Shown here piece after piece: positions 35,587 to 47,307 of a DNA stretch of 56,779 bases (the stretch's first letter is position 1; each line of letters begins with the position of its first letter). Source of the stretch: Calcarisporiella thermophila CBS 279.70 (Eukaryota > Calcarisporiellomycota); NCBI RefSeq assembly GCF_041956535.1, contig NW_027192219.1, forward strand, positions 235,085 through 291,863. The letters are read 5' to 3'. Both the position numbers and the translations under genes were made by a program. The notes beneath the pieces were generated by a model. That model was not told the DNA's origin. It saw nothing but the letters and a program-made list of their open reading frames with translations, and did no database searches.

Positions 35587-36136
35587 ATTTAAATTGAGAA
35601 AGAGACACGTTAATGTGAAAATATACTAAATATGCTAATAAGAGCCAGAGGTCAATATCCTCTTTTCAAGGGAATTCGAGGCAAAAATAAAAAGAAAAAT
35701 AATGTTTACAAGCCACATTGTGCCATATTTTTAGAATATTGAATAGAAAGTTCAGCTATTAAAATGTATATGGTGGTTCAACAAGAACACTAAAAAGAAG
35801 AGTCATAGACACTGTATGCTATGCATCCTTGTAAAATAATTGTTGACTTGTTCAACAAATAAGAAAACTTGCTCTAAATGATACTACAATTATTATATTT
35901 AAAATAAACTGGATAAACAAGAGTATGTACTTGTACTTTTGAACACAAAAAGAAATAATAATAGAAAAAGATAATAAACAGAAAAAGATTAATTACATTA
36001 TATTGAAGTACTCGAAAGCACTTGAGTAATTCTAAGGCTTTGTTATTTCTATGAGAATATAGCTGAATTCTATAGTAAATATAAATATAATTAACATTAA
36101 ATTTTATACGTTTTTCCCATGAAATGACTTGCCAAT
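35587..36136. other. upstream region of GMD
   Basis: AT-rich, no open frames of note. Presumed promoter of GMD. Confidence 0.45.
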
Positions 36137-36337
36137 TTAGACATGATTATCCTGATGATTGAAAAAGATACGATTCTCCGGTTTCCCAAATCGCACTTTA
36201 TATTCTTTATCGGATTTTACAGCATTTTCTTTTACATCATTCCGCTGAAGCTCGCCTGTAAATATTCCACGGTAGTCGTAGGCAACTACGATTGCTGCCA
36301 ATGCTGACAGTAAAATTGAAAAGGCAATGAAGCGCAT
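36137..36337 (-). CDS. small predicted secreted protein
   Basis: A 66-codon frame. The N-terminus is a good signal peptide (MRFIAFSILLSALAAIVVA, probable cleavage near residue 19). The mature part is a ~47-residue charged, Lys/Asn-rich peptide without Cys. No family recognised. It stands alone in AT-rich DNA. Support is only the signal peptide and the clean ATG-to-stop frame, so it could be a chance ORF or one exon of a larger gene. Confidence 0.4.
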   Translation of the reverse strand: MRFIAFSILLSALAAIVVAYDYRGIFTGELQRNDVKENAVKSDKEYKVRFGKPENRIFFNHQDNHV

Positions 36338-37846
36338 GTTGATTTTTTAGGACAATGAGTGACAGAAATTAAAGGAGAAAAAATCCGGCAATAAAGAAGG
36401 GTTCGCCAGAGTAAGATATTCTATTTCATTATCCGACGCGTTTCAAAAAGTCTCCATTAAATGCTAATAATCTCCGAAAATATTGGATACTTTAGTACAG
36501 TATTATATCCACCCAGAGGTTAATTAACTTGTAATAAAGTTGGAAATAGTGCTAAAGAACCAACCTATGATTTGAATAAATGCAGAAATTTCTGTCACTA
36601 TCAGAAACTGGTCATAAAAGACTTGGATGAAAAGCAATGATATTAGAAAAAGCTTTGTTCTGTCTGTTGAGTCCTGCGTAATGTCGACGAGATTTTTGAA
36701 AATCCATATAAAAATTTCCAAGTTCAGAGAACAAAGCATACGCACATTTCATCCATGTGAGATCTTCTCTCAATTGAGTATATGACTATTCTTTTGCGTG
36801 GCATTTTCTCTGTTATTTTTACTAATTCCTGGCTCAACTAACCTTATATCTCAGAGAGGCTCTACTAACTCAATAAAACCGATTCTCGCCAATACATGTA
36901 TCATATTATTTTAAGTAGCCATATCGGTTCCGACGATTCCCCTTGAAACATGAAAATAAATATCTTATTTATTTTTTTCTTAATCAAACGCGTAAATTCA
37001 GCTAAGATAAAAATATAATGAGCATTCTCATTAGTATACATAACAATCACTTTACTCTCTTACCACTTAGCACTATTATATTGGTGTCCCCTAAGCTCAA
37101 CCAAAGCATCTACTCAAAAAAATCCGTTTGGAATGGGTATATAAACAGATCCATCTTTTAAAATCTCCCGAGCCGAACTCATCAAACAAAGTAATGCTAA
37201 CTATCAAATCGACAAAATCAATATGACCCACTATCTCTCCTTGAAACTGATAATGAGAGATCCTGGAATGCTATTGGTTTTCATCGATCACTGGCAACCG
37301 ATTCTCTACAAATAATAATAACAAGCTGCAACGAAAGAAACAAGCTAAACTTCTACGTTATCAAGGCAAGAATTGACAATTTTTGGAGCTCACCAATATT
37401 CTCAATCTCGTGTACTGTAAAAAAAAAATATCAAAACTATTTGATATATTCACATTTGCGCTAAATTCCAAACGATTGCAAATGCTTTTTTTTTTTAGGA
37501 TTACGTGTACTTTGTTCAAAATGGTTATACCAGTTCTATACCGAGAATCATAAATTTATGCCGCGTGCCTTTGATTTAACTTTTACTTAAAGGTGTTTCA
37601 ACCATATTAGATAGCACTGTTTACGTGCCACACTACAAGAGCTACTATTTTCAAAAATTTTGTACCACATCTCGAATTGACTCATCCCTTTCTGTTGTAT
37701 ATCGACCGAAAAAAGAATATTCATTCAATATCTTTTGATTAAGCAGTTACGCAAGCATGTATTATTCAGCTATTACAAAACAGAAATCCGAAAGACCTGG
37801 AAGATTGTTCATCAAGAGTCGCGTTCGGTTTTCGAGATCTGCCAGA
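36338..37846. other. AT-rich intergenic region
   Basis: About 1.5 kb with only short frames (such as 36524-36745 minus) and no recognisable coding content. Nothing else seen. Confidence 0.45.
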
Positions 37847-37854
37847 TATATAAA
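37847..37854 (+). promoter_or_regulatory. TATA box candidate for GST gene
   Basis: TATATAAA lies 65 bp before the ATG of the GST gene at 37919. It is a good TATA match at a short but workable spacing. Inferred from sequence and position only. Confidence 0.4.
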
Positions 37855-37918
37855 GCAAAAGAATTCTTGTTTGATCCTACATCATACAAAGCATCCTTAA
37901 CCAAATCGAAATATTCCA

Positions 37919-38569
37919 ATGTCTAATTCTTCTTTCGAACTTCAATTCTTTGGCCCTCACGGTCGCAACTCCATTACTCGTGCAATTCTCAGCTACGCTG
38001 GTGTAAACTGGAAAGATCGCGACGTTGGATACCCTGAAGAGTGGCTGGCCTTAAAGGAAACCGCACCATATGGGCATCTACCGGTCCTCTACGAGCACAA
38101 GTCCGATGGGACTACATTTGTTCTGTCTGAAACCAGCGCCATTAATCAGTATCTAGCGAGCAAGTTTGGTTTGATCGGCAGTAACGAAGAGGAAACGGCT
38201 CGGATAACCGCTATTTCCAGCCATCTTGATAATATACTGAATGCTGCTGTTACTCATGTATTTGCCGCTGAAGCCGGTTTGGATCCGATTAAAACAAAGG
38301 AGGCGTTAGATAAGGCGATCAGGCATAATGTCAAATATCATGAGCGGTTGTTGGCAGAAAATGGTGGAAACGGGTTCTATGTCGGTAACAAGCTCAGCTA
38401 TGTAGATATCTTCGCGGCTGTCTTGTATAGCAATTCACGAGAGTTCAACGTATTCAAAGATGTCCCGAAGGAACAAATTCCACTATTCACTAAAGTTGTT
38501 GAGAATGTTTATAATGAACCAAGACTGAAGGAGTTTTGGAGCGAGCTTATTGAGAAGCTAAAGGAATAA
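37919..38569 (+). CDS. glutathione S-transferase
   Basis: A single-exon frame of 216 residues. The N-terminal thioredoxin-like domain (1-~85) has LQFFGPHGRNSITRAILSYA and the glutathione-binding LPVLYEH and ETSAINQYLASKFGL. The all-helical C-terminal domain includes NGFYVGNKLSYVDIFAA, the conserved N-capping box region. Length and layout match sigma/prostaglandin-synthase-like and related fungal GSTs. Where these enzymes have a catalytic Tyr in a TYF-type strand, this protein has Phe-Phe, so activity may rely on another residue or be altered. An AATAAA signal lies at 38661. It probably detoxifies electrophiles in the cytosol (family knowledge). Confidence 0.93.
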   Translation: MSNSSFELQFFGPHGRNSITRAILSYAGVNWKDRDVGYPEEWLALKETAPYGHLPVLYEHKSDGTTFVLSETSAINQYLASKFGLIGSNEEETARITAISSHLDNILNAAVTHVFAAEAGLDPIKTKEALDKAIRHNVKYHERLLAENGGNGFYVGNKLSYVDIFAAVLYSNSREFNVFKDVPKEQIPLFTKVVENVYNEPRLKEFWSELIEKLKE

Positions 38570-39144
38570 TCATCCTTACAATTGTGTGATTTCGCGCTGG
38601 TAAACTGGTTATTATATTGAAATTTCTCAAGATATCATAATTCATTTAGGATTTTTCTGCAATAAACATTTTCAATTTGAAGCTATTGAGTTATCGAATT
38701 TCCAAAAAATAAATAGGTATTTAAAATAGGAAACAATAGCAACAAAATACCACGAAATACCATATCAACTAATCTATGCCCAAGTTTAATCAAAAGCAAA
38801 AAAAAAAGAAAGAGTAAAAGAAATAAGATGTTTTTATATGTGCAAGTTTATTTAGCTACCTGGCAATTTTAATCCTCTTTCAAAAAGATTTTTGATACCC
38901 ATTCTGCTTGATTAGTGTTGTTAAATTCAATTCAAGTCGAGCTATTCAAAGCACAAAGCATTTAAAGAGCAGAAACTAGCGTCAAACACTACTATGGCTG
39001 TGCAATATCAATGGCATTATATTTTATTTCTGAGTATTCCAAAAATGAATATCGTATCTATGCTTACTATTTTTATATATTTCGAATATCAGATCATTTG
39101 CGGCTTATCAACTTAGAAGTTGTCTTTTTGAGAACGAATATTAA
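38570..39144. other. intergenic between GST and PTPA genes
   Basis: AT-rich, with the GST polyadenylation signal at 38661 and the promoter of the PTPA gene. No further gene. Confidence 0.45.
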
Positions 39145-40479
39145 ATGGCAGACAATACCCCAACCCGTGCCCCATGGACACGCCAAGCTCAACCTGCTTC
39201 AGCAGGAGCGTCCTCAGCTCCATTTATGGGCTCTCTGCCTATTCCTACAACGAAATCCTTAGCTATTTCTTCAAATCAAAATTTTGTTACCCCCATTAAG
39301 CGCATCTACAATGAGAGTGATCTCTCATTTTTTCTACAATCAGAGGCATATACACGTTACATGGCATTTGTCCGAGTACTGAATGATAGCGTTGTGAACA
39401 AGAAAATTGATGATGTTTGTGAAGAAAGCGAGGTTTGCATTATACCAATATTCGTGCTTTCGAGTATTGAACCCTATATAGGATTGACGAGATAGATTTG
39501 AGTAGGCGACTAGGAATATCATAGCTATGCTTGAAGAGTTGAACACGTGGATAGACGAGATACCTCCTCTACAGACATCACAGCGCTTTGGCAATAAGGC
39601 TTTTCGCGATTGGGTGGGCCGTTTGGAGCAGGTAATTTCAAAGTGAACCTATCGTGTAGTTAACTTTTCACTAATTCATATCATTTTTTAATTCATAGAA
39701 TGCAGACCGCTTAATAAGAAACATTCTACCACAAAATCTCCATTCTGCTATTCATGAACTCTCACCCTATCTTGCTGTTTCTTTTGGAAACCCTACTCGC
39801 ATCGACTATGGGAGCGGCCATGAACTTTCCTTTGCCGCTTTTTTATGTGCTCTTGCACAGCTATCCGTCTTAGAGCCAAAGGATTATACCGCTATTGTTC
39901 TTCGGATTTTCGTGAAATATTTAGAAGTAGTTCGACGATTGCAAAGAGTATATCTGCTGGAGCCGGCTGGCAGCCATGGAGTGTGGGGACTTGATGATTA
40001 TCAATTCTTACCCTACGTGTGGGGTAGTGCGCAGCTAAGAGGTAGGTATTTTTTTTGTGCCGTTTACCCTGCTGAGGACTTATAGTAGCCTTGTGCTTAT
40101 CAAGACCATTCTCGCCTTAAGCCAAGTGCCGTGTTAAAAGGAGACTATGTGGATGAACTTGCACCCAATTACCTGTACTTCCGCTGCATACAGTTCATTA
40201 ACGAAGTATATAGATTTATATATCATAGTTTTCTCTCCCCTCCTAATAATGGTTCTACTATGCTCATTTCAGGTGAAGCGCGGCCCCTTCCACGAGCATT
40301 CGCCTATGCTTTATGATATTAGCGGAGTACCTACGTGGGTAAAAGTAAACTCTGGAATGCTGAAGATGTACGTGGCCGAGGTTTTGGGAAAGTTTCCTGT
40401 GGTTCAACACTTTGTATTTGGCACTTTCTTCCCTTGGGAAAAGTCTGAAGCCGTTTCTCAACCGGCTCACCCTTTGTAG
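39145..40479 (+). CDS. PTPA (Rrd1/Rrd2), PP2A phosphatase activator, prolyl isomerase
   Basis: Five exons (39145-39432, 39506-39631, 39699-40041, 40105-40205, 40273-40479) give 354 residues. The fold is recognisable throughout: [47 protein letters not shown], the signature [63 protein letters not shown] and a C-terminal [15 protein letters not shown] activates PP2A-type phosphatases by remodelling the active site and loading metal, with reported peptidyl-prolyl isomerase activity. In yeast the Rrd proteins link to TOR signalling. Intron 1 starts with the weak donor GTTTGC, but the acceptor giving ATRNII fits the family exactly. It converges with the 5MP gene. Confidence 0.95.
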
Positions 40480-40727
40480 CAATAGCTTGATTTTATACAT
40501 GCTGCTGAAATTTCATAATATAATGATCTTCTCTTCAGTTATATATATGCAAGCGAAACATAGAGACAAAAAGAAAAGCAAAAAAAAAAAAAGAGAAGAG
40601 AACAATAAAAAACAAATTGAAGAATATGATTATAAACTTTCTCCATTGTTTTTTACCTTCGTCCTCAAAAAAAAAAAGAGAATAAACGCATTTCCTTATT
40701 CATATCCCAGTTAAAATCATGATCCCA

Positions 40728-42382
40728 TTATTCCTTTTCATCCTCATCCTCATCGTCCTCTTCCTCCGCATTCTTCAACCATTGAAGCAGTGGCTCCATC
40801 TGTTTGAGGAAGACAGTCTTCCCTTGGGGCTTGGCTCCCTTCTCCGCCCAATAGAGGATTGCTCCCTCGGAGAGTACATCATGCTTGTAGAGCAGTTGAA
40901 CAAGGGCCCTGAAGGCTTTGAGAAGTTTTGCATCCTCGTAGCACCAGATCTGCACTTTTTGAAGCAGCAGGAGTTCTGTGCGCGAAGTTGTGCTCACTTC
41001 AGCCAATGCTCCAGCCCATTTGTTGATCTGGTTCTTAGCTTGCGATTCAACAAGCTCAGGGCGATTCGACCAGTCGACTGAGGTCATCAGTGCTTCCCAA
41101 AAGAGTTGAGCAACTTCATGCTCGGGAAGGTTCGACTCCTTAATCTGTTGCTTAGCATATGAAGCAACCTATTGTGGAGAGGGAAAATAGCACAAACAAA
41201 GAGCGATACAAAGGGGAGATATGTCAGTAAAAGTATATATAGGAGCATGAAAGGGCTAACTTACCCCCTGTGGAGTGGCATCTTCATCCGAAATCATTTC
41301 TCGGAGCTGCTCAAGGAATCGCTCCTTTCGTTCGTTCAGCTGCTTCTTGTTGTGATAATCAACCAGTGGACGAAGGTCGGATGCCTCGAAGTAGCGAGTG
41401 AAGTATTCACTGTTGCGCTTGTTGGGAGGGAAAAATTCAAGCAGACGACCTTCAATTCCGCCCTTGGTGAGTGCAGAGCCAAGCTGGTCAATTGACTGAT
41501 CCGTGAGGAAAGTCTTAAAAACCACCGTTACAAGCCGAAGCGAATAGCCTGATAATTAAGAAAAATAAAAGTCAGCATTTCGAAAACATTCTGTATCTAA
41601 TTCATTAGTTCAATACAATGACACTTTACCATCTTTCAACAGATGATCTTTGAACAACACAGCCAATACTTCGGCACTCACCAGCCCTACGCTAATAAAG
41701 AGGGCAGTTGCAATTCCGAGCTTAACATTCTCTGCCTCACTCCATCGATTCACAAGCTGAAGGACGTGCTTCAATGTCTCTGTCAGAGCTTTTTGCAGGT
41801 ATTTATACCGCCTAATAGTCTTTCGAATCACTTCCACATGGCCCTTAATTGCGCTCTCTTCCGCGGCGAAAATGCAGTAAGGGCTACGTGTCTCTGGATC
41901 AAGAATATCTCCTCCGGGACCAATGACCCCGCCCGTAATGAGTACTTCAAAGAAAGTGTCACCGTACTTGCGATAGTCGAGTTCGTTTCCAGCTGCGTCA
42001 AGTTTTTGCGAAAGATCGTCAAGATCTTCGGGTTTAGATGAGTTTATTACTTCCAATAAATTATCCCTGAAGACTAGATAATAATAGAGATGGGAATTAG
42101 TATGGCTATTGATCAAGATTAAAGAAAATTTCTATTTACTTTCAGGTTCGTATTTTGCCTGCGCTTTCGCAGCACTCTAATTGAGAGCATTTGAATAAGC
42201 AGAGAAATAAGAGAAGGGCTGAAGCGCTAATGCAGCAAATATAGTTACCTTGCGTTGTTTTACTTGAAAACCATGTAGACCTGATTTAGGTGGAGAAAAA
42301 TCATTAGAGAATTGGAGAGAGATGATGATAACAATAACAACTTACCAGGCCGTTGGCTGGAGGAGATTTGAGAAGAATTCAT
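40728..42382 (-). CDS. eIF5-mimic protein (BZW/5MP), W2 domain
   Basis: Six exons give 424 residues: 42382-42346, 42280-42249, 42176-42140, 42073-41630, 41548-41265 and 41168-40728. The first three are only 37, 32 and 37 nt. Family landmarks include LDAAGNELDYRKYGDTFFE, GGVIGPGGDI, CIFAAEE, IRRYKYLQKAL, LFKDHLLKDG, LRLVTVVFKTFL, LLEFFPPNKRN and HFTRYF-like EYFTRYF. The C-terminal W2 HEAT domain contains QKVQIWCYEDAKLLKAF, LYKHDVLSEGAILYW, FLKQMEPLLQWL and the acidic box NAEEEDDEDEDE. 5MP copies the eIF5 C-terminal domain, binds eIF2 and lowers use of non-AUG or poor-context start codons. The acidic-aromatic box for eIF2-beta binding is intact. Saccharomyces lacks this gene. Confidence 0.95.
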
Positions 42383-43202
42383 TTAAAAATTAAAAGCAAA
42401 AAACTACGTACAGCAACAACTAACAAGTTAAATTGCTCTCTTTCTTCAGAAAAATATTTTCTTTTATATGTTTGTTTGTTTTATCAATTGTTAAATTGCA
42501 ACAATAAAACGTTAAAGGAGGGAGTGAGAAACGAGGCGATACGAGATATCATTTGTGCTGAATAAGCCACATTTTTTAACAAAAAATGGCTGCGATTAAG
42601 ACGAGAGATATGCACTGGGATTCTGTAGAATAGTTAGCCCCAAGGAAATTTGGAGGACATGCCTTAGAATAACCGCACGAATGGTTGGCCTTTGGGGCGA
42701 GAAATAAAAAACCTGACGTAGTGTAGTAGCAATAAAACATTAGACGCTCGTACAACTTTATACTTGGCTTCCACCACACTAGTAATAACTGGCTGTATGA
42801 TTATGTTTATCGATGGTTGCTAGTTGTATTGTAGGGTCTTATTCAAGGAATAGAGGTTTATCATAGTTTAATCTTCTCCTAGTACACTTTCAGTTGCTTA
42901 TAGCTCAAGGATATTGGAGTATTTGAAAACAAATGTAACAGCGTTTTTTTTTCAAGTATCTACTCGCATGCATATGAATCAGATCAATACTAAAACTAAT
43001 CTATCATTCTCTATTCACATGTGTTTATTCGTAGCATCTTAAACCAGATGATCCAGTTTTTTCACAGATAATACCTGATGAAAACTCTTTTATCCATAGC
43101 TGGATTGCGATAGAAAGATCATATCTTTCTTTACACACTGTTTTGAAACCAATGTTTATCTTGTGTTGCGTTGAATTCAGTTATATCTCATCCAATCCCA
43201 CC
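42383..43202. other. intergenic upstream of 5MP gene
   Basis: Divergent region between 5MP and the membrane-protein gene. AT-rich; small frames (42353-42565, 42576-42779) have no recognisable content. Confidence 0.45.
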
Positions 43203-44218
43203 ATGCCCAAAATTAAATTGCCTGCTTTTTTCAGTATTACGCAGACCACTCCTTATTCGGTTACGCGCTCTAATTTATTGAAGATTCACGCGTTTTGTTC
43301 TTTCCGAGCTCCAATGTTCATTTCCAAGACTAAGCTCGAGAATGCTCTACTTATTATCCTTAATATTCTCAATAGCTTACTTTACCTTGGGACAGTGTCA
43401 GCGGCTATATTGAATTGTACGTCGAGTGGAGGTTTTCAAATCATAGTATATATTTACACATGGTAATGGATATAGTGGTGAGCTAAAATATGGAGGTGAT
43501 AATTAACACAATCAAACGCGTATATATGTAGTGTGATATGTAGCGTACTTCTATTGAATGAACTTAAATCACTTGCTATTGCTCAAGAATATTTTAGATT
43601 TTTAAGCGAATTTCGAGGGCAAGGCTTCGTTTTTATATTGTGAGAACATAATCTGCTTCACCATTCGCTTCTATTTCTAATTACCGATATATTAGTATTG
43701 GTTGTGCAGTCTCCAATTCCCATCCTTTCAGCTTCACCGTTTCTCTTCTTAATGTCTGCACAGGACTCGCCTATATTATTCTTTCCTATACTCCACATAC
43801 TCTCATGGTAAATTCACTTCGACTGAATCTTCAGAACTGGTCCGATTTCTCTTCTGAAGGCCTAGATCTTCCGAGGCCTGTGTACACGGCCGAGGAAAGT
43901 GCAGCTGCTGTGATCTTGCGGGACTCAAGAAGAGTCACACCGGCATCTGTCGGTTTAAAAAAGAATAATTCATCGGCTATATTGAATGGTGGTGGGAGAA
44001 AAACTACATCCGCGAATGCAAGAGCTATGACACCGATTGGTCCTCGGGTGATGTCTCCTTTAGGTACAAGGACAATGTCGCCAAAGATTTCGAATACTCG
44101 GCGCTTCGACCCCACTGAGTTTGAGGCGGCGGTAATGGAGGGTTTTCGCAACGCATCCTATACAATGAACCGCTCAATACAAGAGGAATATGTAGTTCCT
44201 TCTCATTTACAACGTTGA
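43203..44218 (+). CDS. small predicted membrane protein, unknown family
   Basis: Three exons (43203-43416, 43607-43639, 43710-44218) can be joined in consistent phase into 251 residues. An in-frame ATG at 43143 would add 20. Two hydrophobic segments are visible: ENALLIILNILNSLLYLGTV (about 52-71) and FTVSLLNVCTGLAYIIL (about 92-108). A ~135-residue cytosolic-type tail follows with repeats of the form MTPIGP..MSPLGT..MSPK and RFDPTEFEAAVMEGF. The last exon is the firmest part (a long clean frame). Intron 2 has CTAAT and CAG in the right places. The MTP/MSP motifs could be proline-directed phosphorylation sites. No family is recognised, and the 5' exon is tentative. Confidence 0.5.
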
Positions 44219-44625
44219 ATCTCGAATATTTATGCACCAACTCACATGTGATTTTTTCATTTGTATATAGTTTTTTGTTTTTATTCAATTCATAACTATA
44301 GGAAATATATGTGATCGAAGTACATATTCATATCACTTCGATCTACTCGATATCAACGATATTCTACTGTATATTTTTGGGCAAAATATTCTCAGAACTC
44401 TGTTGATATAGGATGTATTATATCATTTAGTTATGAACTAAAACTATCTGATATCGATATTACGAGTTCTCATAGCAAAATGTTGAATCGTTTTGGATTG
44501 AGAGGGTAGAAAGGAAAGTAGGGGAGAATGGGTAAAATATATTAACAACGACATAAACATCTTATAAATGGTTTAGGTTAAGTAGTTGAACCTCCAAGTC
44601 ATACACATTATATTGAATAGATACA
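44219..44625. other. convergent intergenic region
   Basis: 3' flanks of two unrecognised genes. AT-rich, nothing else seen. Confidence 0.45.
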
Positions 44626-45918
44626 TTATGCTGTGTATGCCCATGCAGGAAATCCAGGGGGCATCGTTTTTTCCAGGCCATCATTCTCTGGAGGCGGTGG
44701 TAATCTTAATCTCTCTAGTGTATCTGGCGCCATTTCATCCAGTGCTCTAAGTATCTTTGCTGCCTCCTCGCTTCGATTTATCACCCGCCGTTTCTTTAAT
44801 GGGCTTCGGTGATTCTCTCCTTCAATCTCGTTATTTTCTTCGTCAGTGACTTCAGGGCTCTGAGCACGAACATCGAGCAGCTGGCGAATCTCTTCAATAG
44901 GCCGCAGGATACCATCAAGCCCTTCCCGTTCGATGCGTTCGATGTTTTGCTCGAGTACCTCTTTCCTTCTTTCTGATTTCTAAAGGGTGGGGTGAAGAAA
45001 TCAGCGTCCAAAGGTTCGTACCAATCAACAATAGTCATCTACTCACCAAATGTAGCCGTGTATTTCGACGTTTTCTTACCGTGTCTTTTAAGCGCTTCTC
45101 GTCAGGTTTTAATTTTTCCCTTCTTCGATTTGTAAAAAGTTTTTCCAAGGCAGCCATTACTTCACGACGGGTTGCACCGTAAGGAGGAGAAGGAGGTTGC
45201 GCCATTATGAGATCGCAGAACTCATCGAGAACACGCTGATTTGTGGGATGGGTCAAAGGTTCGGAGTAATTCCATTCAAGTGCTTCATTCTGATCCCCCG
45301 TGGCAGGCATTAACCTTGATTTCTTTTCAAATTCAATAAGCTTACTTCTGACATGATGCTAATAAAAAAAATATGGGTACAAGAGCGTTAATCAATAATT
45401 TTGCTACTCCAGTTTTAATCCACACCATCATTTACCTGGATTGATTTTGTTCTGTTTTTTGTCTCCGACTCAATTATCCCTAGCTTTAAATCACGCGATG
45501 TTGGAGTCGAGTGCTGCTGCAACAGTTGCTGGAAGCTAGCACTGAAAAGTCCAGCAGTAGATGGAGAAGTTTTCAGTTGCATTCCCAAGGCGGCTGAACC
45601 AGCTACATCATTTTGCGATCCTCCCCCGCCGACTCCATCGCCATTTCCTACAATCGATGTTGCAGATGCCTCTCCATCCCCAATTCTCATACCAATCACC
45701 TCTCGCAGTACCCGGACTGCCTCTCTGTTCTGCCGCTCAATTTCCGGTATCCGCGCAACCAATCCCCGGAGCTCCTCTATTTCTTCTTTTTGACGCTGAA
45801 CTATCGTTCGTAACTGCTCGAGTTCATCTTGCTGTTGACGTACCGTATCTCGTAGTTGTGTATATGAATTGTCAAGGAACTTGGAGAGATTGTCGAAATT
45901 AAAGGAGGGTGAAACCAT
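44626..45918 (-). CDS. coiled-coil, probably nuclear protein of unknown function
   Basis: Three exons (45918-45436, 45358-45047, 44979-44626) give 382 residues with all phases closed. Residues ~15-75 form a coiled coil (QLRDTVRQQQDELEQLRTI, RQKEEIEELRGLV, RQNREAVRVLREV). A Gly/Ser-rich stretch follows, then a helical, basic block (VMAALEKLFTNRRREKLKPD, KRLKDTVRKRRN) and a second helical region (KEVLEQNIERIEREGLDGIL). A PLKKRR cluster could be a nuclear localisation signal. The tail ends RLPPPPENDGLEKTMPPGF and a short aromatic end. No catalytic or named domain is recognised. The ordered, intron-bearing structure argues for a real conserved gene. Confidence 0.7.
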
Positions 45919-46244
45919 AAATAAAATGTTCGTTGGTAGACAAGAGTAGCAATTATGGATTTATTTAATAATTCTAATAATGCTATACTGAAATCTGTCA
46001 AAGGACGACGTATAAGTGGGATAACTGATAAGTGTGGATAAGGACAAAGAAGTATTCGCAGATTTTGTACAAAAGGAACAAAAATATCCTCCCTAGGTTA
46101 GGTTAGATTACGACTAGATAAAATTCTTAGGTTTTAATTAAATTTGTTTGAAATATTATAGAAGTAAATAAACATTTTTATAACAGATCTTATTGAAGGC
46201 ACCCCAACCCATCTCTAAAACCATAGTTTTGCAGAACTACAAGT
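45919..46244. other. intergenic
   Basis: Short AT-rich stretch with the promoter of the coiled-coil gene and the 3' end of mL45. No gene. Confidence 0.45.
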
Positions 46245-47307
46245 TTATTTGTTTCCCTTCTCCTCGTCCAGTATTGGCTTCTCGTTCACCTTCCCGTAGA
46301 TCCGCCACGTTGATTCTGGATCAGAGATCACGCGTTGAAATACGATATACTCGAGTAACTCTTTCGGGGCGTTAGGATCACCGCCAATAAGGCGCCGCTT
46401 GTCATAAACAGCCATACTCTGGAATCAAATGGCAAGGTTAAGCATGGAACTGGATTATAGAATGCTCTGGACAAGCCATCTTTAACATACTTGTTTTGTG
46501 TGCAAACGCACAATTACTTGTCCCAACGAGAAGCCTCCACGTCCATACCCTTCAGCTAAACACCGAACGCTTACGATCCGAGGCGGTTCAATGTTATCGT
46601 GAAGTTTCCAAACATAGGTACCTGCTGGGCGGTGTTTAATACTGTTCTTAAGAGTTGCATACATGCTATCAGCGCAGATTTCCTCTAGTAGTTTCTTATC
46701 ACCCCTATAAATGCGTAAAATAAAGGTTTGAAGTAGCGCCAAATAACGACCTTGAGACTGAAATTACTTTGCGAAAGCCTCATTCATAGCACCGTAGGCC
46801 CTTTCGGCGAAATTGGTGAACTCTCTCGGATTCCATTTCTCGAATTCCATTTTATGCTTTATCAACGCATTGCTATTAGTAAGGGATGATCAGTATCGGT
46901 GATAAGCTATTTTACAGTGTTAAATGGGTGACGATGCATACTAGAAAAATGTTTCCACAGAATTCCGGAAATTCCTCTTCTTTGCGTAAAACCATCGTCT
47001 AAAATCTGAAAATGGAGATGGGATCTTGTCGGGAGTATAAGGGACAAATTCCGCTATCCAGAGCAAATTTTCTCAATTAATGGCTCATTCACAATTTCTT
47101 ATAATAAAATCGAGAAAAAAATTTACCGACGACCCCAAAATCTCTTCTCACCACCGGACGCTGCTCCATCTCTCTTCTCGACGCAAAAGTGCGCTGGGGC
47201 TGCTGTAGTTGCGATACATAAGGAGTGAACGTGGGAGCAATGAACCTTGAGGTAAATGGTTGTAATCGCTGGGTATTGCGGAGTGTGTGGAGGCCAATGC
47301 GTTGCAT
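46245..47307 (-). CDS. mitochondrial ribosomal protein mL45 / Mba1-type (Tim44-like)
   Basis: Five exons (47307-47127, 47053-46942, 46872-46768, 46704-46491, 46418-46245) give 261 residues. The N-terminus is a mitochondrial presequence: Arg-rich, no acidic residues for the first ~45 (MQRIGLHTLRNTQRLQPFTS). It is followed by EFVPYTPDKIPSPFSD, a pattern seen before the Tim44-like domain. The domain carries FTNFAERAYGAMNEAFAKG, LLEEICADSMYATLKN, YVWKLHDNIEPPRIVSVRC, RLHTKQSMAVYDKRR and LLEYIVFQRVISDPESTWRI. mL45/Mba1 anchors the mitoribosome at the inner membrane for insertion of new proteins. Size and order match. It is divergent from the G-beta gene. Confidence 0.9.
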
